Below are positions 19,250 to 29,644 of a DNA stretch of 64,000 bases, piece by piece; position 1 is the first letter of the stretch; each line of letters begins with the position of its first letter. The stretch is from Aliiglaciecola sp. 3_MG-2023 (GTDB lineage Bacteria > Pseudomonadota > Gammaproteobacteria > Enterobacterales > Alteromonadaceae), in NCBI RefSeq assembly GCF_030548205.1, contig NZ_JAUORV010000006.1:247177-311176 (forward strand), read 5' to 3'. The translations under genes were made by a program, and so were the position numbers. The notes beneath the pieces were generated by a model. That model was given only the letters and a program-made list of their open reading frames with translations. It ran no database searches and was not told where the DNA came from.

Positions 19250-19891
19250 ATGAAGTATGCATTTGTTCTACCAACAACCGCGTTATTTGCACTGGGTTTA
19301 ATTTCATCTTTGGTGCATTTTGACGTTATTCCTGCTGGGATAACTATACTCGAAGACTTAAAGTCATATTTCGGTGAGTACTTTTACGCTTTGATTTTTT
19401 TCATTATCTTAGCGGAGTCAATTGTTTACGTGGGGTTTTACTTTCCGGGGCAGTTTTTTGCCGTCGTATTGGTGATTTTATCCAAACCAACCGTCGCGGA
19501 TATTCTATTCTTAACCTTTGCCATGGTTGCGGCGGCAACGATGGGTTCATACATTAACTACCGACTCGGACAGTTGAGTAGAAACGACGACTCTCAGCAT
19601 TCTAAAATTAGTTTAAAAGCGCTGTTGTTAGCGATGATACATATTAATTCATTGGCCTTCTTCATGTTTAATCAAGGAAGCAAAAATGGGCCTTTAAGAG
19701 TGATTTGGATGGCAGGTTTACTCAATCTTCCATATTACTTACTGCTAATAACCTCAACTGCATTGTTAAGCGAAGAAATCATGCAAGTGGCGGAAAGTAC
19801 CTGGTTAATGATATCAATAGTTTGCGTTTGGTTAATTATTGCAATTGTTTTAGATGTTAGGAATGCGCGTTCAACTCAACAGAAAACCTAA
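19250..19891 (+). CDS. Multi-pass membrane protein, divergent DedA-like
   Basis: A 213-residue protein with about five hydrophobic segments. The region around residues 62-75 (ESIVYVGFYFPGQFF) resembles the E...PG(E/Q) signature of DedA/SNARE-associated membrane proteins, thought to be lipid flippases, and YRLGQ follows at the expected distance. The second half lacks the usual arginine motif, so the assignment is tentative. It ends 24 bases before the convergent tcdA stop, with no obvious terminator. Confidence 0.6.
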   Translation: MKYAFVLPTTALFALGLISSLVHFDVIPAGITILEDLKSYFGEYFYALIFFIILAESIVYVGFYFPGQFFAVVLVILSKPTVADILFLTFAMVAAATMGSYINYRLGQLSRNDDSQHSKISLKALLLAMIHINSLAFFMFNQGSKNGPLRVIWMAGLLNLPYYLLLITSTALLSEEIMQVAESTWLMISIVCVWLIIAIVLDVRNARSTQQKT

Positions 19892-19915
19892 TCACTGTGT
19901 CTATTTAAACCCAAC

Positions 19916-20692
19916 TTACAGGGATAAAAACTTATTTATTGCACGAGAAGCGGCGAAAAATCCAAAACAAGCCGTTACCGAAACCGCTGCTCCGAACCCG
20001 GTATTACAATCTAATCTAGCACTACTTTGAGCTTCCGATTTTTGGCACGAAACGCTACCGTCACCTTGTGGGTAACGCAGGTGTTCAGTGGAAAATACAC
20101 ATTCAACTGCAAAACGTCTTTTAGGGTTTTGGCTAAAGTTGTGAAATCGTCTTAACTGGCTTCGAAGTTTAGCGGCGAGGGGATCCTGGATGGTTTTAGA
20201 TAGATCTGAAATGGTTATTTTACTTGGATCAATTTGACCGCCAGCACCGCCTGTCGTAATGATTTTTATTTTGTTTCGTTTACAGTGGGCAATTAAAGCT
20301 GCTTTTGCAGGGACACTATCGATGGCATCAATGACATAATCAAATTCTTTACTGATGTATTCTTGCAGGTTTTCTGGCGTCACAAAATCTTCAATGCAAT
20401 TGATCTCACATTCAGGATTAATTTGCCTAATACGCGCTGCCATGACGTCTACTTTGGCCTCACCAACGGTATCGGTTAATGCATGAATCTGTCGATTGGT
20501 ATTAGTGGTACAAATATCATCTAAATCAATTAAAGTGATTTTTCCTAACGCTGTGCGAGCCAACGCCTCGGCTGCCCATGTCCCTACACCTCCGATCCCA
20601 ACAACACAAAAATGCGCATTTTTAAGACGTTGTGTTTCTGTTAAACCATAGAGTCTTTCGGTACCACCGAAACGCGATTTTTGTTCCTGCAT
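19916..20692 (-). CDS. tcdA: tRNA threonylcarbamoyladenosine dehydratase TcdA
   Basis: An E1-like, ATP-dependent enzyme that cyclises t6A37 of ANN-decoding tRNAs to ct6A. The 258 residues include the opening RFGGTERLYG, the nucleotide-binding GIGGVG at 32-37, TLIDLDDICTTNTNRQ, and the C-terminal hydrophobic stretch typical of TcdA (CsdL/YgdL). It is transcribed alone. Confidence 0.93.
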   Translation of the reverse strand: MQEQKSRFGGTERLYGLTETQRLKNAHFCVVGIGGVGTWAAEALARTALGKITLIDLDDICTTNTNRQIHALTDTVGEAKVDVMAARIRQINPECEINCIEDFVTPENLQEYISKEFDYVIDAIDSVPAKAALIAHCKRNKIKIITTGGAGGQIDPSKITISDLSKTIQDPLAAKLRSQLRRFHNFSQNPKRRFAVECVFSTEHLRYPQGDGSVSCQKSEAQSSARLDCNTGFGAAVSVTACFGFFAASRAINKFLSL

Positions 20693-21003
20693 AAATGAAA
20701 ATTGTTTGTCATGTTTTTAATTTCGCGCAGTATAACAATTACTATCAATATTGCTAATTTATGTCACAAAGAGATGTTAAAAGTATGCAGTTTTAAAGTG
20801 AATATAATGGGTAACTTTGACGTTATTGTTATGTTTTTTAGCTTATTGCTATTCAATTGTTGATTACTAAGCGCAGCTTTTATAGCATGCTTTTAACTAT
20901 GTTTGTGGAACGGATGGTTTCAGGTATTTGACGAGCTTTAACGCATTCATTGCGAGTGAGTCATGAGCCTAGACATCATTAAAATATAAAAAAGGAAAAA
21001 TAC
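20693..21003. other. 311-base intergenic region between tcdA and manC
   Basis: Holds the candidate tcdA promoter on the left. The right part must carry the manC promoter, but no clear -35/-10 pair is visible. An AAGGA SD sits just before the manC ATG. No gene or hairpin was seen. Confidence 0.5.
20729..20757 (-). promoter_or_regulatory. Candidate tcdA promoter
   Basis: On the minus strand an extended -10 (TG-T-TATACT, with TATACT at 20729-20734) is preceded at 17 bases by TTAGCA (20752-20757), a four-of-six match to the -35 consensus. It lies about 36 bases upstream of the tcdA ATG. Confidence 0.45.
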
Positions 21004-22422
21004 ATGAAACCAGTAGTATTAGCGGGCGGATCTGGAAGTAGATTGTGGCCAAAATCACGTGCTGCATTGCCAAAGCAGTTTTTAGCGTTAACCGATGAAA
21101 ACACTATGTTGCAAAATACTGTCAGTCGCCTTGATGGTTTAGACATGGATCCAGCTATTTTTATTTGTAATGAAGCACACCGCTTTCTTGTAGCCGAGCA
21201 ATTACGTCAGCAAGGCAGGGATCACGGCGGGATTTTGCTTGAGCCTGTGGGTCGCAATACTGCTCCTGCTATCGCATTAGCTGCGTTGCAGGCGTGTAGC
21301 GAAGGTGAAGATCCTGTACTACTGGTTTTAGCAGCAGACCATTTAATCAAAGACAACAAGGCTTTCCATAAAGCGATTCAACACGCCAATGCGTTAGCTG
21401 AACAAGGGAAGTTGGTTACCTTTGGTATCGTTCCTGATTGTGCTCATACTGGTTACGGTTATATTCGCAGAGGTGAGCAGTTAAATCATTCTGAAACGGG
21501 GTTTGCAGTATCGCAGTTCGTAGAAAAGCCAGATATGGAAACTGCTGAAAAGTACGTTGCTAATGGTGATTACTTTTGGAATAGCGGTATGTTTATGTTC
21601 AAGGCTAGCCGCTATCTACAAGAGCTAGAAAAGTATGCGCCGGAAATGCTCAAAGTATGTAAAGAAGCGATTTCTTCAGAATCTAAAGATTTAGACTTTG
21701 TGCGTGTTGATGCTGATATTTTTGCCACTTGCCCAGATGACTCAGTTGATTATGCGGTAATGGAAAAAACCGACGACGCAGCTATGGTTCCGTTAGATGC
21801 CGGTTGGAATGATGTAGGTAGCTGGTCTTCTTTATGGGAAACAGCTGACAGCAAAGATGCTCAAGGTAATGTTTGTGTGGGTGATGTTATGTTAACCAAC
21901 ACAAATAATAGTTACATTAATTCTGAACAACGACTAATTGCTGTAGTAGGTTTAGACGATGTCGTTGTGGTAGAAACCAAAGATGCAATTTTGGTAGCAA
22001 ATAAAAATAAAGTTCAAGACATTAAAACAGTGGTTAATGAACTCAAAGCGCAACACCGACCAGAGTTTGAATTTCATCGTGAAGTATTTAGACCTTGGGG
22101 AAGTTACGATTCCATCGATAACGGTGACCGATTCCAGGTGAAACGCATTACGGTTAATCCGGGTGAGAAACTTTCAGTTCAAATGCATCATCACCGCGCC
22201 GAACATTGGATTGTGGTTTCAGGAACCGCAAAAGTAACGAACGGTGAAGAGACCTTCTTAGTCACTGAAAACGAGTCTACATATATTCCAATTGGTATCG
22301 TCCATGCGCTAGAAAACCCAGGTAAAGTTCCACTTGAGCTTATTGAAGTGCAATCAGGTAGTTATTTAGGTGAAGACGATATCGTTCGTTTTTCAGATAG
22401 ATACGGTCGCACAGCGAAGTAA
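21004..22422 (+). CDS. manC: Mannose-1-phosphate guanylyltransferase / mannose-6-phosphate isomerase
   Basis: A bifunctional enzyme of GDP-mannose synthesis (ManC/CpsB/AlgA type). It has an N-terminal nucleotidyltransferase (about residues 1-280, with [19 protein letters not shown] at 8-26 and FVEKP) and a C-terminal cupin isomerase domain (about 350-470, with RPWGSYD and [16 protein letters not shown]). The length of 472 is normal. It lies 13 bases upstream of cpsG, so the two form an operon supplying GDP-mannose for exopolysaccharide or O-antigen. Confidence 0.94.
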   Translation: MKPVVLAGGSGSRLWPKSRAALPKQFLALTDENTMLQNTVSRLDGLDMDPAIFICNEAHRFLVAEQLRQQGRDHGGILLEPVGRNTAPAIALAALQACSEGEDPVLLVLAADHLIKDNKAFHKAIQHANALAEQGKLVTFGIVPDCAHTGYGYIRRGEQLNHSETGFAVSQFVEKPDMETAEKYVANGDYFWNSGMFMFKASRYLQELEKYAPEMLKVCKEAISSESKDLDFVRVDADIFATCPDDSVDYAVMEKTDDAAMVPLDAGWNDVGSWSSLWETADSKDAQGNVCVGDVMLTNTNNSYINSEQRLIAVVGLDDVVVVETKDAILVANKNKVQDIKTVVNELKAQHRPEFEFHREVFRPWGSYDSIDNGDRFQVKRITVNPGEKLSVQMHHHRAEHWIVVSGTAKVTNGEETFLVTENESTYIPIGIVHALENPGKVPLELIEVQSGSYLGEDDIVRFSDRYGRTAK

Positions 22423-22435
22423 ATAAGGACTTAAG

Positions 22436-23884
22436 ATGCAAATTAGTTGTTTTAAAGCGTACGATATTCGTGGCAAATTGTTAACGCAATTGGACGAAAA
22501 TGTGGCTTATCGAATTGGCCGAGCCTATGCCGAATATTTAAATGCCAATGACGTGGTTGTTGGTGGTGATGTGCGTCATACTTCAGCACCATTAAAATTA
22601 GCATTGAGTGCCGGCCTAGTCGATGGTGGTGCTAACGTCATCGATTTGGGTATGACAGGCACAGAAGAAATTTACTTCGCTACCAAACATTTAGGGGTTG
22701 ATGGCGGCATAGAAGTGACTGCTAGTCATAACCCAATTGACTACAATGGTATGAAGTTAGTTAAAAGTGAGTCTCGCCCCATTAGCGGCGATACCGGCTT
22801 GTTTGCTATCAAAGATATTGCTGAACAATATGATCAAGACACAGTTGAATCGCGTTTAAGTTTTTTCTCTGATAAACGCAGTAGCGATGAAGCATTCCTA
22901 AAAGGCGAGGGCAGTGTTTCCACTGATAAACTCACCGCTTCTGGTAAATATTCACAACGTTCATGTTTACCTGCTTATGTTGAACATATGTTGTCTTATG
23001 TGGATTTGACAAACTTCAAGCCATTAAAGCTAGTTGTAAATGCCGGTAATGGAGCTGCAGGTAAAGCATTAGATAGTATTGAACAAGCGTTAAAATCCCT
23101 TAAAGTACCCATTGAATTTATCAAAGTGCATCATCAACCAGATGGTGACTTCCCAAATGGAATACCTAATCCATTGTTACCAGAAAGCCGTGCAGATACA
23201 GCCAATGCTGTCATCGCCCATCAAGCTGATATGGGTATAGCTTGGGATGGGGATTTTGACCGTTGTTTCTTGTTTGATGAGACTGGCGAATTTGTTGAAG
23301 GGTATTACATTGTAGGTTTGTTAGCTAAAGCATTTTTGGATAAAAATGCTTCGAGCAAAATTATTTACGATCCTCGTGTATATTGGAATACTGAAGACAT
23401 TGTAAAAACTGCTGGCGGTACGCCGATTAAAAGCAAAACTGGCCATGCCTTCATTAAAGAAAGAATGCGTAAAGAAGATGCTGTTTATGGCGGTGAAATG
23501 AGCGCCCATCATTACTTTCGAGATTTTGCGTATTGCGACTCGGGTATGATCCCCTGGTTATTAGTAGCAGAGTTAATCTGCACCAGTGCTCAACCATTGT
23601 CTGAATTAGTGAAGCAACGAATAGCGGCTTTCCCTTCATCAGGTGAAATTAACAGTCTATTGGAGGACGCTGATGCTGCACTTAATCGAGTTATTGCTAA
23701 ATATCAGCCTATGGCAGAAGTGATAGACGATACAGATGGTGTAGGATTGGAGTTTGGCAACTGGCGATTTAATCTAAGAAAATCGAATACCGAGCCTGTT
23801 ATTCGTTTAAATGTTGAATCCTCAGGAGATATTGCCTTGATGGAAGAAAAAACAGCTGAGTTATTGGCGCTTATTCGCGCTTAA
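22436..23884 (+). CDS. cpsG: Phosphomannomutase
   Basis: Interconverts mannose-6-phosphate and mannose-1-phosphate, feeding ManC. The 482 residues follow the alpha-D-phosphohexomutase plan: the phosphoserine loop [14 protein letters not shown] with Ser97, the metal loop WDGDFDRCF, the sugar-binding [12 protein letters not shown] and the C-terminal phosphate loop [10 protein letters not shown]. Phosphoglucomutase activity is possible, but the manC neighbour points to mannose. It is followed by a strong terminator. The manB name is also used. Confidence 0.93.
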   Translation: MQISCFKAYDIRGKLLTQLDENVAYRIGRAYAEYLNANDVVVGGDVRHTSAPLKLALSAGLVDGGANVIDLGMTGTEEIYFATKHLGVDGGIEVTASHNPIDYNGMKLVKSESRPISGDTGLFAIKDIAEQYDQDTVESRLSFFSDKRSSDEAFLKGEGSVSTDKLTASGKYSQRSCLPAYVEHMLSYVDLTNFKPLKLVVNAGNGAAGKALDSIEQALKSLKVPIEFIKVHHQPDGDFPNGIPNPLLPESRADTANAVIAHQADMGIAWDGDFDRCFLFDETGEFVEGYYIVGLLAKAFLDKNASSKIIYDPRVYWNTEDIVKTAGGTPIKSKTGHAFIKERMRKEDAVYGGEMSAHHYFRDFAYCDSGMIPWLLVAELICTSAQPLSELVKQRIAAFPSSGEINSLLEDADAALNRVIAKYQPMAEVIDDTDGVGLEFGNWRFNLRKSNTEPVIRLNVESSGDIALMEEKTAELLALIRA

Positions 23885-23910
23885 CTTTGTTGTAGAAGTG
23901 ACGATATTAA

Positions 23911-23939
23911 AAAAATAGCCCTACTGGGCTATTTTTTTT
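23911..23939 (+). terminator. Terminator of manC-cpsG
   Basis: An eight-base stem (AATAGCCC and GGGCTATT) with a TACT loop, followed by a run of T and preceded by a run of A. It is symmetrical enough to work for the convergent gene too. Confidence 0.88.
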
Positions 23940-23974
23940 GCTAAAAATTTGATTGAAGAACTGATTTATTTTAA

Positions 23975-24400
23975 CTATTGAGACATTTGGTAAATTAACC
24001 AAATTATCATTAAATGGCTGCCTACGGTAATTGCAGTTAAGCGGATCCTCAAGGATTTATACCATGTGGCCAGGCTAGAGAGTTTAAATTCGTAAAAAAT
24101 AACCAAGATATAACTACAAGCCAGGGTAATTAATGCAGCCTCGGGCGGAAACCAAATAACACTCAACCAACCTACAATCGAAGGCAGCATAGCCAAGTAT
24201 ATTAAGATTATAGAGCGCTTGTTATTAATTCCATCAAACCATAATACACCACCTAAAAAAGATAAAATTATGGCAGAATACTGAATGAAAAAGCCAACTC
24301 CTTCAAAGTAGGAAACGGTTTCCCAAAGTATAAAAAAAGGCAGAAAAATAAATGGGGTTAATCCAGCATAACCTAATATTTTGGCGTGGTATTTAAGCAT
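23975..24400 (-). CDS. DUF3429 family membrane protein
   Basis: A 141-residue integral membrane protein with about five hydrophobic helices. The sequence LGYAGLTPFI near the start and YSAIILSFLGGVLWFDG at about residue 40 are characteristic of DUF3429, whose function is unknown. I start at the ATG at 24400; a GTG three codons upstream is possible. Single gene, convergent with cpsG. Confidence 0.75.
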   Translation of the reverse strand: MLKYHAKILGYAGLTPFIFLPFFILWETVSYFEGVGFFIQYSAIILSFLGGVLWFDGINNKRSIILIYLAMLPSIVGWLSVIWFPPEAALITLACSYILVIFYEFKLSSLATWYKSLRIRLTAITVGSHLMIIWLIYQMSQ

Positions 24401-24533
24401 TTTTATCACTTTTTGTGGTGTTATTGATTTGTTAATGTAATCAAACTTGTTTATTTACTTATATTTAACATTTGTTTGCTGCAATAAGCTAACTTATTGA
24501 CCAGAATTAATTTTTTATTTAACTACAGAGAAA

Positions 24534-24560
24534 AAAATAGCGCCTTGAGGCGCTATTTTT
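24534..24560 (-). terminator. Terminator of gltA
   Basis: A GC-rich stem (AATAGCGCC and GGCGCTATT with a four-base loop) flanked by an A-run on one side and a T-run on the other. It lies 17 bases past the gltA stop and could work in both directions. Confidence 0.88.
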
Positions 24561-24576
24561 GAATAGTCAATAATAG

Positions 24577-25857
24577 TTACTTTTTAATTGGGTTGTACTT
24601 TCTAGCATTTTCACCAGTATAAAGCTGACGAGGACGCCCAATTTTTTGTCCAGGTTGACTTAACATTTCGTGCCAATGAGATACCCAACCCACTGTTCTT
24701 GCTAGTGCAAAAATACAAGTGAACATGTTAGTAGGGATGCCAATTGCCTTAAGAATGATACCTGAATAAAAATCCACATTTGGGAAAAGCTTTTTCTCAG
24801 CGAAATACGGGTCGCTAAGGGCAATTTTTTCTAGTTCCATAGCCACATTCAGCAATGGATCATCAATGTTCATCTCTTCAAGTACTTCATGACAACTTTC
24901 GCGCATCACAGTTGCACGAGGGTCGTGGTTTTTATAAACACGGTGACCAAAGCCCATTAATCTGAACGGGTCATTTTTATCTTTAGCACGAGCTATAAAC
25001 TCAGGAATGCGGTCTACACTGCCAATTTCTTGCAGCATGTTCAAACAAGCTTCATTGGCACCACCATGAGCAGGCCCCCATAAAGATGCAACGCCAGCGG
25101 CAATACACGCGTATGGATTAGCGCCTGATGAACCCGCAAGTCTGACTGTAGAAGTAGATGCATTTTGTTCGTGATCAGCATGCAATGTAAAGATACGGTC
25201 CATTGCTCTAGAGACAGCAGGGCTTATTTCATAATCTTCAGCAGGTACAGAAAACATCATGTTTAAGAAGTTTTCAGCATAACTTAGATCATTTCTTGGA
25301 TAAACAAAGGGTTGACCGACATTATATTTGTAACACATGGCCACTAAAGTAGGCATTTTTGCGATTAAGCGGTAAGCACTTCTTAAGCGTTGTTCTGGAT
25401 CAGAAATATCTAAATCATCGTGATAGAAGCTAGATAGCGCACCAACTGTACCACACAACATGGCCATTGGATGAGCGTCACGGCGGAAGCCTCTAAAGAA
25501 GTTTGTTAATTGATCGTGAACTAAGGTGTGACGTGTAATGGTGTTTTTAAATTCAGCATATTCTTCAGAAGTGGGCGTTTTGTCGTGTAATAACATATAG
25601 CAAACTTCTATGTAATCGGCGTCTCTCGCCAACTCTTCAATTGAATACCCTCTATGAAGTAATACGCCTTTAGCTCCATCAATAAAGGTGATGGATGATT
25701 CGCAAGAACCAGTAGCCATGAAACCAGGGTCAAAAGTGAAGTAACCGCTAGAGCCTAATGCTCGAACATCTATTACGTCGTTCCCAGCAGTTCCCGAAAG
25801 TACCGGAAGTTCTACCTCTTTGTCGCCTACCTTTAAAATGGCTTTAGTTTCTGCCAT
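24577..25857 (-). CDS. gltA: Citrate synthase (type II)
   Basis: Condenses acetyl-CoA and oxaloacetate to citrate, the entry step of the TCA cycle. The 426 residues match the hexameric, NADH-sensitive type of gram-negative bacteria. Catalytic regions are [10 protein letters not shown] (about residue 262), [15 protein letters not shown] (about 304) and NVDFYSGI (catalytic aspartate). AAGGAGAAC precedes the ATG. It is divergent from sdhC, as in E. coli, and shares its control region. Confidence 0.96.
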   Translation of the reverse strand: MAETKAILKVGDKEVELPVLSGTAGNDVIDVRALGSSGYFTFDPGFMATGSCESSITFIDGAKGVLLHRGYSIEELARDADYIEVCYMLLHDKTPTSEEYAEFKNTITRHTLVHDQLTNFFRGFRRDAHPMAMLCGTVGALSSFYHDDLDISDPEQRLRSAYRLIAKMPTLVAMCYKYNVGQPFVYPRNDLSYAENFLNMMFSVPAEDYEISPAVSRAMDRIFTLHADHEQNASTSTVRLAGSSGANPYACIAAGVASLWGPAHGGANEACLNMLQEIGSVDRIPEFIARAKDKNDPFRLMGFGHRVYKNHDPRATVMRESCHEVLEEMNIDDPLLNVAMELEKIALSDPYFAEKKLFPNVDFYSGIILKAIGIPTNMFTCIFALARTVGWVSHWHEMLSQPGQKIGRPRQLYTGENARKYNPIKK

Positions 25858-25935
25858 AAGATGTTCTCCTTAGACTAAGTTCTTAAACTGTTAAAAATTT
25901 ATACAATAATAACAGCCATGAAAAAAAGTGTGCTA

Positions 25936-25964
25936 TTTGTACTTAGAAAGTTAGCGCAAGTCAA
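25936..25964 (-). promoter_or_regulatory. Candidate gltA promoter
   Basis: On the minus strand TTGACT (25959-25964) and TACAAA (25936-25941) are spaced by exactly 17 bases, about 80 bases upstream of the gltA ATG. The -35 is a five-of-six match and the -10 a four-of-six match. Confidence 0.5.
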
Positions 25965-26132
25965 TTTTAATACACGAATGTTTAATATTTATTCTTAAAA
26001 TGTGTCCGTATTACTCATAAATACCTAAATCCATAATTAAACCGTTTTTATCAAGAACAAAAATTGTAATTAATCTCTACGGTGGATATACTTTGTGACA
26101 CTAAATGAAAAAAACGCTTAGTTGTTAAAGGT

Positions 26133-26159
26133 TTAATACTTAATTAACAAAGTGTTAAC
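26133..26159. promoter_or_regulatory. ArcA-like operator: three TTAAY repeats at 11-base spacing
   Basis: TTAAT (26133), TTAAC (26144) and TTAAC (26155) are each 11 bases apart; read on the minus strand they are GTTAA-type direct repeats. Repeats one helical turn apart are the known form of sites for the redox response regulator ArcA, which represses sdh under low oxygen in E. coli. The array lies about 100 bases before sdhC, where it could also act on gltA. Confidence 0.6.
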
Positions 26160-26258
26160 AGTTGAGCTAGCTTAACTTTATTTTTCGTTTATGCACTATA
26201 CAACATAATAACTTTAAATAAATGCGTCAAACCTCAACAATGATTACAGGCACATAAA

Positions 26259-26633
26259 GTGAAAAAACAAAGACCAGTCAATCTGCAACTCAATACGATA
26301 AGTTTTCCCCCTTCAGCTATAGTTTCTATTTTACATCGGGCAACCGGTGTTGCTATGTTCTTCGCCCTGATTTTTGTGATCTGGGCCTGGGCTGTATCAG
26401 TATCAAGCCTTGATGGGTTTAATACGGTGCAAGAAGTGATGGCAGGGCCTCTTGGTAAATTCGTTGCTATCGGTACCTTATCCGCATTGACCTACCATAT
26501 TCTTGGCGGTATCCGTCACGTGATTATGGATATGGGTCATTGGGAAGAAATCGACTCAGGCAACTTAAGCGCACAAGCCACTATTGGTTTGTGGGTATTA
26601 GTGACGATCGTTATAGGAGTTATATTGTGGTAA
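26259..26633 (+). CDS. sdhC: Succinate dehydrogenase cytochrome b556 subunit
   Basis: A membrane anchor subunit of complex II that helps bind haem b and quinone. The 124 residues contain three transmembrane helices. The family motif LHRATGVAMF (about residues 27-36) and HILGGIRHVIMDMGH, which carries the haem-ligand histidine at about 81-88, are present. The start is GTG, with AGG eight bases upstream. It is the first gene of the sdh-suc cluster; its stop overlaps the sdhD start region. Confidence 0.95.
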   Translation: MKKQRPVNLQLNTISFPPSAIVSILHRATGVAMFFALIFVIWAWAVSVSSLDGFNTVQEVMAGPLGKFVAIGTLSALTYHILGGIRHVIMDMGHWEEIDSGNLSAQATIGLWVLVTIVIGVILW

Positions 26634-26977
26634 CCGAACAAGCGGGTTTAAAACGTAACGGAGTGCAAGATTTTGTTACTCTGCGTGCTACGGCACTTAT
26701 CATTACCTTATTTTCTTTTTACATGACCTATTTTTTCATTGCCACACCCGTGGTGACATTTGAAATTTGGAGAGATTTATTTTCTAGCATATTTATGAAA
26801 GTTTTCACTTTCATTACGCTAGTTGCAATTATGTATCATGTAAGAATTGGTCTATGGCAAGTTTTAACTGATTATGTCAAAGGTCCGGGTTTACGAGCAA
26901 CGTTACAATATGTACTTAACATTATTGCATTTGTGTATGTTGCAGTTGGTTTATTTGTTTTGTGGGGTGTGAAGTGA
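26627..26977 (+). CDS. sdhD: Succinate dehydrogenase membrane anchor subunit
   Basis: The second anchor of complex II, 116 residues, close to E. coli SdhD (115). Three transmembrane helices are visible, and [19 protein letters not shown] holds the haem-ligand histidine. I choose the GTG at 26627 because AGGAG lies seven bases before it and the length then fits the family; it overlaps the sdhC stop by seven bases. A start further upstream inside sdhC would add 29 residues that have no support. Confidence 0.93.
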   Translation: MVTEQAGLKRNGVQDFVTLRATALIITLFSFYMTYFFIATPVVTFEIWRDLFSSIFMKVFTFITLVAIMYHVRIGLWQVLTDYVKGPGLRATLQYVLNIIAFVYVAVGLFVLWGVK

Positions 26978-28743
26978 GTATTCCGGTTCATGAGTTCGAT
27001 GCGGTAGTAGTAGGGGCTGGCGGCGCTGGAATGCGAGCAGCTTTACAAATTTCTCAATCAGGTAAATCCTGTGCGTTACTTTCAAAGGTATTTCCAACAC
27101 GTTCACATACAGTGTCTGCTCAAGGCGGGATCACTGTTGCGTTAGGAAATGCCCATGAAGATAACTGGGAATGGCACATGTACGATACAGTTAAAGGCTC
27201 TGATTACATTGGTGATCAAGATGCAATTGAGTACATGTGTAAAACAGGTCCTGAAGCGATTATTGAAATGGAGAATATGGGTTTGCCATTTTCTCGATTC
27301 GAAGACGGTAGAATTTATCAGCGTCCTTTCGGTGGTCAATCTCAAAACTTTGGCGGTGAACAAGGCGCTCGAACAGCTGCTGCAGCCGACCGTACAGGTC
27401 ATGCTTTATTACATTTGCTTTATCAGCAGAATGTGAAAAATAAAACAAAAGTATTCAGTGAATGGTACGCCCTTGATTTAGTCAAAAATCAAAATGGTGA
27501 TGTAGTCGGTTGTACTGCTATTGACATTGAAAGTGGTGAGGTCGTTTACTTTAAGTCTAAAGCCGTCGTTTTGGCTACAGGTGGAGCAGGTCGTATTTAT
27601 GCTTCAACTACCAATGCTCACATTAATACCGGTGATGGTGTTGGTATGGCATTGAGAGCGGGTGTACCGGTTCAAGATATGGAAATGTGGCAGTTCCACC
27701 CAACTGGTATTGCCGGTGCTGGTACGCTAGTTACTGAAGGGTGCCGTGGTGAAGGTGGTTACCTTCTAAATAAAGACGGCGAACGTTTCATGGAACGTTA
27801 TGCACCAAACGCGAAAGATTTAGCGGGCCGTGACGTGGTAGCACGTTCAATGATGACTGAGATTCGTGAAGGTCGCGGTTGTGACGGTCCTTGGGGTACG
27901 CACATTAAACTTAAGCTTGATCACCTAGGTAAAGACGTCTTGGAATCAAGATTACCAGGGATTCTTGAGTTGTCTCGTACCTTTGCTCACGTTGATCCAG
28001 TAAAAGAACCTATTCCAGTTATTCCAACTTGTCACTATATGATGGGTGGTATACCCACTAACGTTGATGGCCAAGCAATTAGCATTGATAAAGATGGCAA
28101 TGAAAAACCCATTGGTGGATTGTTTGCATGTGGTGAGATTGCTTGTGTATCTGTTCATGGCGCCAACCGTTTAGGTGGTAACTCGCTATTAGACTTGGTT
28201 GTTTTCGGTCGTGCTACAGGTCTGCATCTTGGTGAAGCTATTGATAAAATTGATTCTACTGAAGCATCACAAACTGATGTGGAAGAAGCTATGGTACGCT
28301 TCAATCGCTGGGAGAGCTCAGAGGTTGGTAAAGGCGAAGATCCAGTACAAATCAAGAAAGATTTACAACAATGTATGCAACTTAACTTTTCTGTTTTCCG
28401 CGAAGGGGATGCCATGGCCGAAGGTCTTGCTGAACTGAAAGAAATCAGAGAAAGGTTGAAATTTGCCCGCCTTGATGACAAGAGTAGCGATTTCAATACT
28501 CAGCGTATTGAATGTCTTGAGCTTGATAATCTAATGGAAACTGCATTTAGTACTGCGGTAGCAGCGAACTTTAGAACAGAAAGTCGCGGGGCACATAGTC
28601 GTTTCGATTATCCAGATCGTGATGATTCACAATGGTTGTGCCACTCTGTTTACCTACCAGAGTCAGAGTCTATGCGTAAGCGTGATGTAAACATGACACC
28701 TAAATTACGCGAAGCGTTTCCACCTAAAGCTAGAACTTATTAA
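26974..28743 (+). CDS. sdhA: Succinate dehydrogenase flavoprotein subunit
   Basis: The catalytic subunit that oxidises succinate to fumarate, at the cytoplasmic face of the membrane. The 589 residues include the FAD-binding [23 protein letters not shown] with the histidine (about residue 45) that links FAD covalently, HPTG, the active-site [16 protein letters not shown], and [14 protein letters not shown]. The GTG at 26974 overlaps the sdhD TGA (GTGA) and aligns with the E. coli start; an earlier GTG at 26962 is less likely. Confidence 0.97.
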   Translation: MSIPVHEFDAVVVGAGGAGMRAALQISQSGKSCALLSKVFPTRSHTVSAQGGITVALGNAHEDNWEWHMYDTVKGSDYIGDQDAIEYMCKTGPEAIIEMENMGLPFSRFEDGRIYQRPFGGQSQNFGGEQGARTAAAADRTGHALLHLLYQQNVKNKTKVFSEWYALDLVKNQNGDVVGCTAIDIESGEVVYFKSKAVVLATGGAGRIYASTTNAHINTGDGVGMALRAGVPVQDMEMWQFHPTGIAGAGTLVTEGCRGEGGYLLNKDGERFMERYAPNAKDLAGRDVVARSMMTEIREGRGCDGPWGTHIKLKLDHLGKDVLESRLPGILELSRTFAHVDPVKEPIPVIPTCHYMMGGIPTNVDGQAISIDKDGNEKPIGGLFACGEIACVSVHGANRLGGNSLLDLVVFGRATGLHLGEAIDKIDSTEASQTDVEEAMVRFNRWESSEVGKGEDPVQIKKDLQQCMQLNFSVFREGDAMAEGLAELKEIRERLKFARLDDKSSDFNTQRIECLELDNLMETAFSTAVAANFRTESRGAHSRFDYPDRDDSQWLCHSVYLPESESMRKRDVNMTPKLREAFPPKARTY

Positions 28744-28757
28744 TTGGAGTAACGAAG

Positions 28758-29468
28758 ATGAATCTTACTTTCTCAATATATCGTTACAACCCGGATGTTG
28801 ATAACGCTCCACGCATGCAAGAATATTCGCTTGAAGTGGAAGAAGGGCAAGATATGATGGTGCTTGATGCACTTATCGCCCTTAAAGAACAAGACCCTAC
28901 GTTGTCATTTAGACGTTCATGCCGTGAAGGTGTGTGCGGATCTGATGGCGTAAATATGAATGGTAAAAACGGCTTAGCATGTATTACCCCGCTTTCCGCT
29001 TTAGGAAAAGGAAAAATTGTAGTACGTCCTTTACCTGGTTTGCCAGTGGTACGTGATTTAGTCGTTGATATGAGTCAGTTCTATACTCAATACGAAAAAA
29101 TTAAACCGTTTTTAATTAATGATGATAAACATCCGCCAGCTCGCGAACATCTTCAACTTCCTGAAGAGCGTGCTAAGCTAGATGGTTTGTATGAGTGTAT
29201 TCTGTGTGCATGTTGTTCTACATCATGTCCTTCATTTTGGTGGAATCCAGATAAGTTTATTGGTCCCGCCGGATTGTTACACGCTTATCGATTCCTAATT
29301 GATAGTCGTGATACCGCCACTGATGAACGACTCAGTGATTTGGATGACGCATTTAGCGTGTTCCGTTGTCACGGAATCATGAACTGTGTGAGTGTTTGCC
29401 CGAAAGGACTTAATCCAACTAAAGCCATCGGCCATATCAAGTCGATGCTGCTACAACGGGCTGTTTAG
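28758..29468 (+). CDS. sdhB: Succinate dehydrogenase iron-sulfur subunit
   Basis: Carries electrons from SdhA to the quinone site through three clusters. In 236 residues it has the [2Fe-2S] cysteines (CREGVCGSDG and ACITP; Cys55, Cys60, Cys75), then the ferredoxin-like cysteines CILCACCSTSCP and CHGIMNCVSVCPKG for the [4Fe-4S] and [3Fe-4S] clusters. It is the last sdh gene and is followed by a clear terminator before sucA. Confidence 0.97.
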   Translation: MNLTFSIYRYNPDVDNAPRMQEYSLEVEEGQDMMVLDALIALKEQDPTLSFRRSCREGVCGSDGVNMNGKNGLACITPLSALGKGKIVVRPLPGLPVVRDLVVDMSQFYTQYEKIKPFLINDDKHPPAREHLQLPEERAKLDGLYECILCACCSTSCPSFWWNPDKFIGPAGLLHAYRFLIDSRDTATDERLSDLDDAFSVFRCHGIMNCVSVCPKGLNPTKAIGHIKSMLLQRAV

Positions 29469-29477
29469 TTTAGTCAT

Positions 29478-29496
29478 TTAACACCAGTGGTGTTAA
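29478..29496. repeat. Palindrome TTAACACCAGTGGTGTTAA after sdhB
   Basis: A perfect nine-base inverted repeat around a central G, nine bases past the sdhB stop and 20 bases before the terminator. It may stabilise the 3' end of sdh mRNA or be a protein site. Confidence 0.5.
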
Positions 29497-29516
29497 TCGT
29501 GACAGCAAGTCTAAAT

Positions 29517-29543
29517 AGCCATCCTTTGTAGGATGGCTTTTTT
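29517..29543 (+). terminator. Terminator-like hairpin between sdhB and sucA
   Basis: An eight-base stem (AGCCATCC and GGATGGCT) with a six-base loop and a run of six T. It lies inside the sdh-suc cluster, so it probably lowers rather than blocks transcription into sucA, or sucA has its own promoter in the next 100 bases. Confidence 0.85.
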
Positions 29544-29644
29544 GCTTAAAAAATCGAACCTTAATGGTTTATTTACTTTAATTTTTTGGATATTTACGCA
29601 TACTAGATATCCGGTTGTTAGCCTTACTTTTTAAAGGGACAATA

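Larger units (their letters stand above)
25858..26258. other. 401-base gltA/sdhC divergent control region
   Basis: AT-rich, with no gene. It contains the candidate gltA promoter, the ArcA-like array and, at 26197-26209, overlapping -10-like hexamers (TATACA and CATAAT) that could serve sdhC, though a matching -35 is weak. A lone TGTGA at 26095 is only half a CRP site. Confidence 0.6.

Noticed and set aside
26095..26111. TGTGA motif as a CRP site before sdhC
   Set aside because: Only one half-site is present; the matching TCACA is missing at the right distance.
26540..26626. Start of sdhD inside sdhC at 26540
   Set aside because: A GTG at 26627 has AGGAG at seven bases and gives the family length.
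26962..26973. GTG at 26962 as the sdhA start
   Set aside because: The GTG at 26974 overlaps the sdhD stop and aligns with the known start of SdhA; four extra residues are not supported.
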